Positions 1 to 10,163 of a stretch of DNA of 64,000 nucleotides are shown here, piece by piece. The first letter of the stretch is position 1. Each line of letters begins with the position of its first letter. The stretch is from assembly GCF_963576675.1 (NCBI RefSeq), contig NC_088918.1, positions 38,535,501 through 38,599,500 on the forward strand, read 5' to 3'. A program made the position numbers and the translations under genes. The notes below the pieces were generated by a model, which saw only the letters and a list, made by a program, of their open reading frames with translations, was not told the origin of the DNA and ran no database searches. The stretch comes from Euphorbia lathyris (Eukaryota; Streptophyta; Magnoliopsida; Malpighiales; Euphorbiaceae).

Positions 1-1999
1 ATGTAATCCTTAACGTCCGGGATTTTGCGATATTTGAGGACAACATCTGGGTCGGGAACGATGAACTCCAGATCTGTAAAATCAATCTCGGGATACGCCA
101 GTTGGACATACGCCATAATCCATTCACCGTAAAAGAAATCCTGCTCCCCTGCCCTGAATTCAGCGTCTGTTAAGGCATCCTCATGCTCCTTAGCATCTGC
201 TTCGATCTTTTCCTTCAGCTTCTGGATCTCAGCATCCTTGAGGGCAATGGCGGACGCGGCATTCGTGTTAGCATCAGTAACTTCTTTCTCCAACTTTTCT
301 ATAGTGGCCTTATCCGCCACACCTTGAAGGAGCTCATCTTCCATGGCGCGCAAACGAGTATACATCTATCAATGCAAACAGTCCATTCAAACGAAAAAAC
401 AATAGTAAAACTCTCCTCAAAGGAGATCATTCATTCATCCAAAAAATAACAGAAGGACAGAGGGAACTTACCGTTAGAAGCTCCGTTTTTCCCATTTGGA
501 CATGGGCTGATCCTGGGATCTGGTTCTGGTTCTTTTGCACCTCGCCCAAATGACCAAGAGCCTCGTCCAGGTCATTGATGACAGACTCATTCTCCAAAGA
601 TCCCTTGATACTATGTTTGGCGGACCAGTAACCGCCCAGGTCAGGCTTCGCCATCTGCACAAAGATGGGAAGGTAAGAACTTAGATTCAAAATATGGCAA
701 AAGGAAAAGGTAAAAACAGCTTACTTGTTCCTCCTCCACCATGGGCATTGCGGATTTCATGGCATCCGCCATAAACTTTTGTCCGCCGGAAGCTGTAGGC
801 TTCCTCTTCTTCAGAGGCGGGTCAACCACTGTATCAACAGGACGTTTTCCTACACTCTTTTGGGAATCTGCTGCTTGCCCTTTCTTTCGAGCCTCATCCT
901 CCTTCATTTTCTTGCGCATCTCTACAAGAGCGTGATTGGCCTTAGATAAACCCCTGACAAAGAGAACAATCAAGTAATCAAGGTTCAAAGAAAAAACAAA
1001 GTTACCTTGATCAAATTGTGCAAACTTTGAGTAAATGAACTTGTCCCCTTCTTGGCGAATCAAAGGAATGTCATTCATCATGAAGTCCAAGGCGTCAGCG
1101 TATGTCTAAGCATCTGCCTTGACATTCTTCATGAGTTCCGCCACTACCTCATCACTATCTGTCAATATGCGCATATCTCCCGCCATATGCAGAGGTTTGG
1201 CATTCCAGAGCGATGGAAATCCTAAAGACTCGCCCTCTTTTATCTTTACATAGAAGAATTTCTCGTCCCAAAGATGGACGTTGGACATCTTGCCGCTAAA
1301 CGGCGAATATACTCCAAACTTTGCAAAAGTGAGGAAAGACTCAGACTTTCGCTGTGACGGTTTATGAAATGATCGAAAGACACGAGGGGTGCACACTACC
1401 CCTAAGTTTGAAGCTAAGTAGCAATCTAGAGCCAGATCTAACCAGCCATTTGGATGTAACTGGCTAGCAGTGATATCAAAGTAGGCTAGAATGTCCGCCA
1501 TCATCTTAGGGAGAGGAAGTCGGAATCCTCTTTCTACATGACTACAATATACGGGAAGATATCCGCTTGGCGGACAGGCGGGTCGTTGATGAGGAGCCGC
1601 CAACTAAGTCTCATAGTCCTTTATCCACGGAAAGCGATTCGCCAGATCCGCTAGATCCGCGGCGCTCATGCGAGATGGAGTAGACTCCACACGAGGTGCC
1701 TTTTTCCTAGACGGGGCAGAAGAAGAAGCCACCATCCCGGAAAATCGCCTAAAATCTATTGCCGGAGCAGTACCAGTACCAGTAACGGGAATGGAAAGGT
1801 TTTGAATTCTACTTGAATGAGTTCGACCACTATTTCGCGCCGAGATATGCAACTCAGCTAAATTAGAGCTAACTGTATCTTCGGAGGAATAAGAACTTTC
1901 CGATGAAGAAGTAGTCCAGCTAACTACGATTTCAGAGGAAGAGGTCAAATTAAAAAGTTCAAAGGTCGATTCAGAGGATGAAGAAGAGCTCCTAAACAT
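1..1999 (-). pseudogene. Antisense spliced frame of Tat element (Transposase_28-like plus coiled coil)
   Basis: On the strand opposite to the retrotransposon, one frame starts with a Ser-rich leader (ATG at 1999) and continues into a domain with the pattern LPVYCSHVERGFRLPLPKMM followed by a segment around FDITASQLHPNGW. This resembles the 'putative gypsy type transposon' family (Pfam Transposase_28). Two in-frame TAG stops (1604-1606 and 1106-1108) break it. Downstream the frame continues through a Lys/Glu-rich part with a nuclear-type basic patch (PPLKKRK), then across two plausible GT-AG introns (655-724 and 366-471) into a heptad-like coiled coil (365 to about 180) that stays open to the window edge. 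All exon joins keep phase. Probably a decayed copy; function of this protein family is unknown. Confidence 0.6.
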
Positions 2000-2300
2000 T
2001 CAGAAAAAATAGAATGAAAAAGATGAACTTACATGAAAGTAAAAGCTTGGAGGACTCTGAAACTCCGGGAAAAACTCTAGGCAAAGAAAGCACAATGAAA
2101 AATGGAGAAGAAGAAATGAGGAAGAAAGAGAAAGAGAGGAAGGAAGAAGGAGTTTTCTCTTTTCTCGAGCGGCGCGCCCACAACACGTGTCACCCATTGA
2201 TTGGCATCGAACAGAGTGACCATTAATGCAGGTAATCATGATGGCGCGCGAAGAAGCTCAAAAGCCCTAAAGGACTTTAAAGGAACTTTAGGGGGGCTTC

Positions 2301-2806
2301 TGATAACATTGTGATATTATCCCAAGGATCAAAAGGGATATTCGCCTAAAATACCACGCGTTGATCACCTGATACCGGAGTATCACGGTGTATTGAGCAA
2401 AGGGATCCGACAGGCGGATCCCCAACACCTCACCACAAGAGACCCGCGGGCGAACCTATAAGGTGAATCGCCATTACCGCCCAATCCGCTATTGAACAGC
2501 TGAGCCGATCCCGCAATAAAGACCATTAATAAGCAATCAATTTCCTAACGGACATGCTTAAAAGAAACCAGTAACCGCCATTAATGGAGCATTAATGGAG
2601 ACTTTCTAGTTACTAAAGGTTACAACTTCATGACTATATATAGCTAGTATCTCGAGCTATCAAGGTACACATTCACTTACCCTTTGTCAATTCAGTTTGC
2701 TCTCTTGTTCTTCTATACTGACTTTGGCATCGGAGCTTCCCCCCGTCGAACCCAACGACGCCCCCACAGAGACGGAAACCTATCGGAAATTCTCCACCAG
2801 TCATCA
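2301..2806 (+). repeat. 3' LTR of the Tat element
   Basis: About 506 bp, opening with TGAT and closing with ATCA, so the ends are short inverted repeats. A TATA-like stretch at about 2632-2642 would mark the U3/R boundary. The sequence after 2806 matches the arm of an inverted repeat found again at 3660-3903, which fixes the right boundary. The matching 5' LTR is outside the window, so identity between LTRs cannot be judged. Confidence 0.7.
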
Positions 2807-3914
2807 GGTGTACAACTTTCATTTTATCTCGCTAATATTTACGACCTTATAGGTGACCTCCCAATATGGTGTAGAGCAGGTAAAAATGACTGGTCAACAT
2901 GTCATGTCAATAGTTTGACCGGTCAAAAAGTCAAAAATTGACCCACCACATACGTAATCACTAAAATACCCCCATTTAGGTTTTCTTCCTAAAATTATCT
3001 TTCTCTCTTAAACCCTTTTCATAAATAAACCATTTCTCTCTCTAAAACCGTATCTAACTTCTCTCTAACTCTCCCTTTCTCTCTAGAAACAGTTGCAAGT
3101 AAGAGTAGGAAAAATAACAAAAATATAATCATTTCAATTTTGACAGTTATAATGGAGTCTCAGACGAATAAACAAAGAATAACATAGATCAACTTCTAAT
3201 CCCCTCGCAAAAAACCACCGCCAAGAATCCTTTTAAAACACACCACAGCAAGGCAGACATCTCCCTTTGTTATTTATAAATTGAATTTCATTGGAAGCAT
3301 TGTTTCAGTTTCTTGTCGTTTTAGCTTCCTTTTTTATGTTCTATTGTTTAGGTAAGTGGATTAATCAAAATTAGATGAGAAAAAGAAATAAAACAAAAGT
3401 CTTTCTCCACTTACAGGTTATATAAAAAGTGTGTTATATCATATGCACAAGCAGCAAGTTTTATTTTCAGTGGCTAATACCACGTAGATTGCGAGTCATG
3501 CTAGTATTCAGAGGTTCCATTCGCACTTAGTTTCTTAAATTTGTTCAGCTTCCAGATTCATCATATATATGCCTTTATATCTTATATTTTTCTTGCTTGC
3601 AAGAATTAGAGGAGTCAGAGAGAGAAAGTATTTGCAGAAAATCCATGAAGGAGAGAATATTTTTTTATTTAGAAAGGAAACTCATAAAGGGATATTTTAG
3701 TAATTGTACATGTGGTGGGTCCATCTTTATTAATCAGTGGAATGAAAACTGGTGAGGTGGCGCATTGACCAGACGTTGACCAGTCATTTTTACCTGCTGT
3801 ACACCATATTGGGAGGTTACTTATAAGGTCGTATATATTAGTGAGACAAAATGAAGGTTGTATACCAAAGTGTGAAATGAGACAAAAGTTGTACACCATT
3901 GATAAAATTTATCC
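2807..3914. mobile_element. Non-autonomous inverted-repeat (foldback) element, left end cut by Tat insertion
   Basis: The segment 2807-2990 matches the reverse complement of about 3660-3900 over roughly 190 bp with scattered differences; both arms contain GGTAAAAATGACTGGTCAAC. The middle (about 3000-3650) is AT-rich and has no credible ORF. The right arm extends beyond the left one (to about 3914), which is explained if the Tat element inserted inside the left arm. Similar size and architecture to MULE-like or foldback MITE families, but the outer target duplication cannot be checked. Confidence 0.7.
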
Positions 3915-4636
3915 ATAACTCTTATTGTCTATCAAATAAACTTATTGCAGCTCTATTGAAACATATTTTGAACCTAAAATTAGATTTCAATTACTATATT
4001 TAGTTAAAGAAGGGGTTACCACCAAACAAGACCTCGGGTAAGAGGATTGATCACCAATTACTCTATTGATTAGAGAGGCGTTGTTTGATTCAAACACAAT
4101 AAGGGCTTCTTTTGTGTGGTTGTGCATTTAAAAAAATCAGCTATTATTATTAGTCCTTTAAAAGAGATAAACATTAACATGCATAATAAAAATATTTTAA
4201 GTTAAACTTGTAAAATTCACCTGGAAACAACGCTTTCAATTATGTAGTAGCCAATAAAAATATTACAAGTGAAGCATTATAGCATATTCATCCAAAGTAT
4301 TATATAAGCCTTTCTTCGCAAAAAGTTACCTTCAAGCTTCAAAACATATATTACATACAAAAAGATAACCTTTCAATGTCAGTGACAATGATATTATATT
4401 AGTTACAGTCATAACTCAATGTAAGATTAAAAAAAATAAACTAATTTGTTTACTTACTTGATTAGCAATCTATAGCAGCCCTAGTGAAAATATTTGCTGT
4501 CATCTCAGGATCTTTTCTAATGTCTACAAAACAAATAAAAATTAATATTGTTAGCAAGCAGTAATAATAACAGTTAATTACTGAACTCTTTTATGTAAAC
4601 ATTACTCGATTCAAAAGTTTATTGTTCTTCAAGTTC
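3915..4636. other. AT-rich non-coding stretch
   Basis: I see no gene or recognisable element end here. It may include the 3' non-coding part of the hAT element that follows, but no left terminal repeat matching the right end at about 7681 was found. Confidence 0.4.
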
Positions 4637-6560
4637 TTATTCAAGTTGGATAGGATCACTAGAATTCATTAACCAATCTTGGCAGCAAATGAGTACTTCA
4701 GCTGTTGCAGAAGTTAAAGAGCTGCAAAATTTGTCAAGTGTCCTTCCACTAGTACTGAAAGCTGATTCAAATGCGACGATAGAACATTGGATTGCTAAAA
4801 TATCTTTGACAACTTTAGACAAAAGAGGATACCTTACATAATTAATCTTCCACCACCCCGAAAGATCAAAATTAGTTGTATATTTCTCAGCTAACTCCTC
4901 TAAGTACCTATCTAGTTCTCCTTGTGTAGTGAAATTCTCATTATTTGTCGTTCGAAGAAAATATTCATTAATTTCATCGGTGTTCAATGATTCATCATCT
5001 TCTTCACTAACTTTTGGGGATTCCTTGTCAAGGTTAACATTTCCTGCTTCATTCAACAATATATATCCATCTATCAAGTCATTCATTGCCTTTTTTACTT
5101 TCGCTACCAACTCATTTGCATCACTTTCACTGTAAAAGTCTGTGTATTTAACTAAAAGATAATCCATTTTGTATCTTGGATCAAGAACCACAGCTATGAA
5201 CATACAAAAATTTATCTTCTGAAATGAACCCCAATATTGATCAAATTTGACTCTTATTTTATCATCCATCATTTTCAAGGAGGAATCTCTACTACTTTGG
5301 CATACTTGCACATCTTTCAAAATTCTCATTATCTCTGGAAAGTACATAGTAGTAGTTGAGTAGCATGAGTCAGACAATCTATAAGTAGCATCTTAGAATT
5401 TTTTAAGAAACTTACGAAAATTCTTAGCATTTATCCAATCATGCTCAAGTGGCATTCTATCCATGACATCAGATATATGTACGTTCCTCTCATACTTTAA
5501 CTTTTGAAAACCTTTTTGGTATCCCAAAGCAACTGCCGACATTAAATAGGTAGTGTTCCATCTAGTAGGGCAATCTAACAACAATGTTTTTTTTATATTT
5601 TATGTGCACAGATTCACAATATGTCTTAGACAAATCTAACCTTTGGGGACTGCTTCTAATATGCTTAACAACATCCCTTAAACTTCCTATAGATTCATCA
5701 ACCATTTTGATACCATCACTAACAATTAGTGGAAGGATATGAACACAACATCTCATATGAAATCCATCACCACCCAAAACAAAAGCATTTTTCATTGTCA
5801 ATCTTTTCTTTAATTGTTGAATGGCAGTATCATTAGATGAAGCATTATCAACAGTGATACACATAACCCCTTTAAACTCCCACTATTACATGCAAGAATC
5901 ACTGACATTTCCAATATTCACTCCTTTATGACTCCTAATAGTACAAAAATTCAAGATTCTTTTTGCATACACCATTCATTATCAATAAAATGACCAGTCA
6001 AACATATGTAAGACATATTCTGAATACTTGTCCAAGTATCAGTAATTAATGACACCCTTTGACATTGAGAAGCAAGCAATGCTTTTAGTTTTTTTTCTCT
6101 GGTAGATATAAAGCATAACAATCCCCTCTAATAGTAAACCTAGACGGAACTTGAAACTCATGAATGTTTCTACTACAAAATCTTTTAAACCCTTTCCTTT
6201 CAACATACCTAAAGGGTAACTCATCCATTACTATCATTTTAACCACCGATTCCCTACAAACTTTTTTTTTATCAAACTTGAAAAATGATAAGTTAACTTT
6301 CTCACCATCAGGTGGAGTTTGAAAATGCAAAGTTGCTTGGTTTTTATTCATTTTCTTATGTGCTTCAAGGAATTGCTTTTGATATGGATTTTTTTTACAG
6401 TTTTCCCTTAAATGCTTCCATAAACCTAAAGTGCCAGATCAGACCTGCCTTGGTAATTCTTACGACACCGTATGCACAAAACCCTCCCAGCATCTTTCCC
6501 ACTAGGATCAAATTTTCTCAAAATGGACCCAAATATCAGATATTGTCTTCTTTTCAGTAA
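4637..6560 (-). pseudogene. hAT transposase pseudogene (ZBED/RICESLEEPER type)
   Basis: Read on the minus strand the pieces come in the family order. A BED zinc-finger remnant (about 6560-6400, with the word GRVLCIRC) is followed by a middle part (6351-6085), a catalytic-domain part with VDNASSNDTAI and a C-H rich segment (5864-5562), and a long C-terminal piece (5377-4637). That piece ends with the hAT dimerisation region, including the conserved word YPLLSKVVKDILAIQCS and the A-F-S signature. The pieces lie in different frames separated by stops, so no active enzyme could be made. Family assignment is firm. Confidence 0.85.
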
Positions 6561-7681
6561 CTGGTGGCGTTATAGTAGTAGTAGTAATTGCATTACCTTC
6601 TATATTTGGAGCTAAAGAACCGATCTCTTGTCTGAGAGTAGAAGTATTGGCTGTAGTTTTATCATTCGGTGGTGGCATTTGAGTTAGGACGACACTTGAA
6701 GGTTCTTTTCTTTTCCTACCAATACCAGCAACAAAGTGTTCTAATGGGAAAAACCTACAATTAATGAAAAAGATAAAATAAAACTAATCCTAAAAGACCA
6801 GAACCATATGAGATATGGAAATGCAAAAAGAGAAGCCATAAGAACTCACCTCCACTATGAAACTTGAATTGGACAACCTGGTTGTAGTTTATGATCTATG
6901 ATTGTTTAGCCCTAACTTTGATATTTTATGTTTTGGGTTAGATTAGAAGAGAAAATTAAATCACAGGGATGTGGAAATGATTCAATTTAAGGTATCGAAT
7001 CAAAGAAGGCAGAAAAAAATGGTGAACATCTTGGTAATGAGAAAAGGAAAATGGATTCAATAAAGGCAACATGAGAAAGAAAAATTATCTAGTTTTGAAG
7101 TTGATTAGTTTTGTGATGGATGGAATGGTGGAAATGCGATACACCTAAGAAAAGAAGGTTCTAGTTTCCTTTTTAATTTATTAAAATATGAAATATTATT
7201 ATTATTATTATAATTTAAAATAAATGAAAGCCACATTTAACAAAGAAGTTGAGTGATTAGTGTTGTTTGAAATTCAAATGCCAAAATTGAAGTGCTGTTT
7301 AAAAATCAATGTTTAAAAATCAAGGTTTAGTGGACCAAACCAAATAACAAATTATATATATATTTCTTTATCATGTATATAGTTTACATATGAAATTAAA
7401 TAATAAATACATATTATTCACCCTTTATAATATTTATTCATATACCATCTTAAATAAATTCGGTTCTTTCAATGCAATACAATTTGGTACAATTCAGTTT
7501 GGTTCTATTCTGGTTCCCGTAAGGATATATGTAAATCTCCGGAATTGTACCAAATGAAAGTCAACGGTACAGTTCAATGCGGTTCTATTGAAAATTCAAC
7601 GGTTCAATCCAATTCTAGATCTTTTTTTTTTCGGGTTTTCAGTTCGGTTTAAGAATCTCGGGGATCCACGCTCAACCCTAG
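4637..7681 (-). mobile_element. Decayed hAT-superfamily DNA transposon
   Basis: The remains of a hAT transposase gene lie on the minus strand (4637-6560), followed by an AT-rich leader with repeated gg(t/a)tc-type words such as AATTTGGTACAATTCAGTTT near 7484. The right end at about 7681 reads, on the minus strand, TAGGGTTGAGCGTGGATCC. A very similar terminus, TAGGGCTGGGCGCGGATC, occurs at 62992, which supports this as a family terminal repeat. The left end and the 8-bp target duplication were not found, so the left limit given is only the end of the coding remnant. Confidence 0.65.
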
Positions 7682-7899
7682 TTGCACCTATGCATGCCAA
7701 TGTTGGCCATCAACAAATCTTGAAGCTCTTGAGGAATGAGAGGGGATTGAGGACAGGTTTTTATTCCATTTTATTTCTGCAAATACAATACTTCAAGTTG
7801 AGCAACGACGGTCTTATTAGCAATATGGTAGAGCCGAAATGACAAGCTCTAGAATAGAGCAAGCAGACCAGATTCGACAACTACTATTGAGGCACTGCA

Positions 7900-8438
7900 G
7901 TTTGTATCAGAGTGGAAAAAACAACAAGTATGTAGCAGGAGAAGTTGAGACCAATATTGGAAACCATAAAATGTAATGTCGATGCGACAATTTTTCTAGC
8001 AATTGTTAAGTTCGATATTGGAGTTGTTGTTCGAGATGGGGGGCGATTTCTTGCTGGCTACAATTCAGTTGCGAATGGCACGATAATGACAAAAATGGTC
8101 GGCACCATTTCTTTGCGTACAAGTATGCAGTGGGTGCTATCTTTGGGCTATAAATGTATTGTTTTTTGAAGCTTATGCTAAAGGTGTAGTTGACGGTTTA
8201 ATATCTAAAAATCGAGACCTTTCAGTTAATGGAGGTGTTATTAAAGATATGTGGGTCTTTTTTCAAAATCGCCAAGATTGTTCGGTGGCTTTTATTTCTA
8301 GATTAGCAAATGATGCGACTCATATAAAGTTGCAAATTTTATCTCCACCCTAAAAAGTACCACATGAGTGTAAGCATTTCTTTGCAATTATACTCTTATT
8401 TTATTTTAAAAAATAAAAAATAAAAAATAAAAAACAAA
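7900..8438 (+). pseudogene. LINE 3' remnant with RNase H-like domain
   Basis: Two plus-strand pieces (7945-8169 and 8159-8353) together resemble the plant LINE-associated RNase H (RVT_3) domain: an IKCNVDA opening strand, GVVVRDGG after it, then QWVLSLGYKCIVFE and a C-terminal SRLANDATH. They are split by a frameshift near 8165, and catalytic acidic residues are partly lost. An A-rich tail (8407-8438, repeats of AAAAAAT) follows, as expected for a LINE 3' end. The upstream reverse transcriptase is missing, cut by the hAT end at about 7681 or by 5' truncation. Confidence 0.65.
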
Positions 8439-8469
8439 GCGGAAAATGTATATTTGACCTTTTTAATAA

Positions 8470-9975
8470 GGGAAAATTATAAAAATGGGTCAAATGGGAG
8501 ATCCATTTATATATTTAACCCATTTACTCAACTTACTACATATCTATGATTTTGTGTGACTTTCCCATAATACCCCTAACCTTCCCACTTCCCCTTACGC
8601 GAACGTTCTCTCCCCTCTTCTTCTTGGGTGCGCGAATAGCGGTTGGCTCCTCCATTAATGATTCGAAGACTTTTGATCTTCCTATCTTCCTTTAAATTGC
8701 ACGAAATCTGCACCTTTTCGCCAAATCACAATGAATTTCTCTTTTTCCTCTCTTCATCTCTTGATTTTGCAACTTCCTAATCCTAGAAAATGAAGTCATG
8801 GTTCTTCATCTTCATATTCATAGTCGTTACTTGGTTTCTTTCTTCTTGTTACCATCAAAGAAATGGTTATTCTACGTTATTTCCATCGTTTTTCTCAGTT
8901 TATCATATTGTTATTGTCGCTTTTAAGGGTGAAAGGTGCGAAAAATGTAAGTATCTACTGTTTTTTTTTTGCATTTTTTCATGAATACATTTCGCGTAGT
9001 CGATGATTTCGCGAAGATCTGCGAAGAGAAAGATCCTGAAACGTGACGATCTACTTCGTGAATCGATTAGTTCGCGAAGTCTACGAGTAGAAAAGTTCAT
9101 GATTTCTCTTGCAGACTTCGCGAAAGCATCGATATGCGACGTAGATCGTCATGTTTCAAACCTCGCATACCTCGCGAAAACATCGATTAGCGAAGTAAAA
9201 TCACCTATTTCCTTACACATTTACATTCGCATGCTTTGCTAATCCTCATTTCGCGATTTTTCCCTGTCTAACACGATTAATTTTTCCTGAAGGTGGTTGA
9301 TTACATAAAATCCGTTTCTAGAAGGCGGCGTCCTCGGATGCAGGGGAGATGACTTTCCTTCCTGTATAGGGAGAAATTTCCCTCAAGATTGGCACATTCA
9401 CTTTAAAATGATTGGTTAGGAGAGATTGTGCCAATCTTGGTGTGCACCATGGGACACGTCCATCCCAAAAGGTATAGACTTCCATTTCTCATCCCAAAAG
9501 GTCTGGACTTCCTGTAGAGAGAGAAATTTCCATCCAGATTAGTCAGGTTCACTTTAAAGTGATTTGTTAGAAGTTTATTATGGAAATCTTGTTGTAAATT
9601 TTGATAATGTTATGATTTTAATGTTAGAATCCATTGTTGTTTGATATTTTTTTTTGTTATATACCACTTCGCGAATTAGCTTTTAAACTCATCCAGGCTT
9701 CGCATATGCTAATTAAATTCATCAAGTAAACCAAACTTTAGTTTCGCAGGCTTCGCATATGCTAATTAAATTCATCAAGTAAACCCAAACATTAGCTTCG
9801 TAGGCTTCACATAATATCGAATCTGCGAAGTCAGACGGGAGGAAGGAAGACGCGCGTAAATATTGAGGGTAATATGAGAAAGTCACACAAAATCAGTCTA
9901 GATATGTAGTAGGTTGAGTAAATGAGTTAAATATGTAAATAAGCCTCACATTTGACCTAGTTTTGTAACTTTCCC
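8470..9975. mobile_element. MULE-like non-autonomous TIR element A
   Basis: The ends form long inverted repeats of about 120 bp, starting GGGAAAATTATAAAAATGGG on the left and ending in the complementary form on the right. A perfect 9-bp target duplication, TTTTAATAA, flanks it (8461-8469 and 9976-9984), the size typical of Mutator-like elements. No transposase is encoded. The interior carries many copies of TTCGCGAA/GCGAAG words (8990-9200 and 9660-9830). The right end is only 188 bp before the PPR start codon. It is related to element B at 20384-28002. Confidence 0.85.
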
Positions 9976-10163
9976 TTTTAATAATAGTAAAAAAAAAAAT
10001 GTTGAAAACGACGCCGTTAGAGTTTGACAGACGATGCTCCATGGCCTCCCTTTGAATCCCTCCGTCCATCTGACTCTTCTTTTCTCTTGGCCGAGGAGAG
10101 GACAGAAACCATGAAAGCCTCTCCATCCCTGCAGACCTAGTCCTATACCATCAACATTAAATT

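Larger units (their letters stand above)
1..2806 (+). mobile_element. Tat-lineage Ty3/gypsy retrotransposon, 3' end
   Basis: The 3' end of an LTR retrotransposon in plus orientation; its gag-pol lies left of the window. A purine-rich tract (about 2287-2298, ending in a G6 run) sits just before an LTR that begins TGATAACATT at 2301. A large reading frame on the opposite strand (1-1999) precedes the polypurine tract. An extra antisense ORF between pol and the 3' LTR is a known feature of Tat-group elements (Ogre, Grande, Retand). The base after the LTR starts GGTGT, the likely 5-bp target duplication; its partner is out of view. The element is inserted in the inverted-repeat element that follows. 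Confidence 0.7.

Noticed and set aside
954..1005. A possible 52-bp intron in the Tat antisense frame
   Set aside because: Splice-like ends are present, but removal breaks the frame and the length is below usual plant introns; the frame is open without splicing.
8990..9240. CRISPR-like or operator array of TTCGCGAA words
   Set aside because: Spacing is irregular and there are no spacers of constant size; the locus is a plant transposon.
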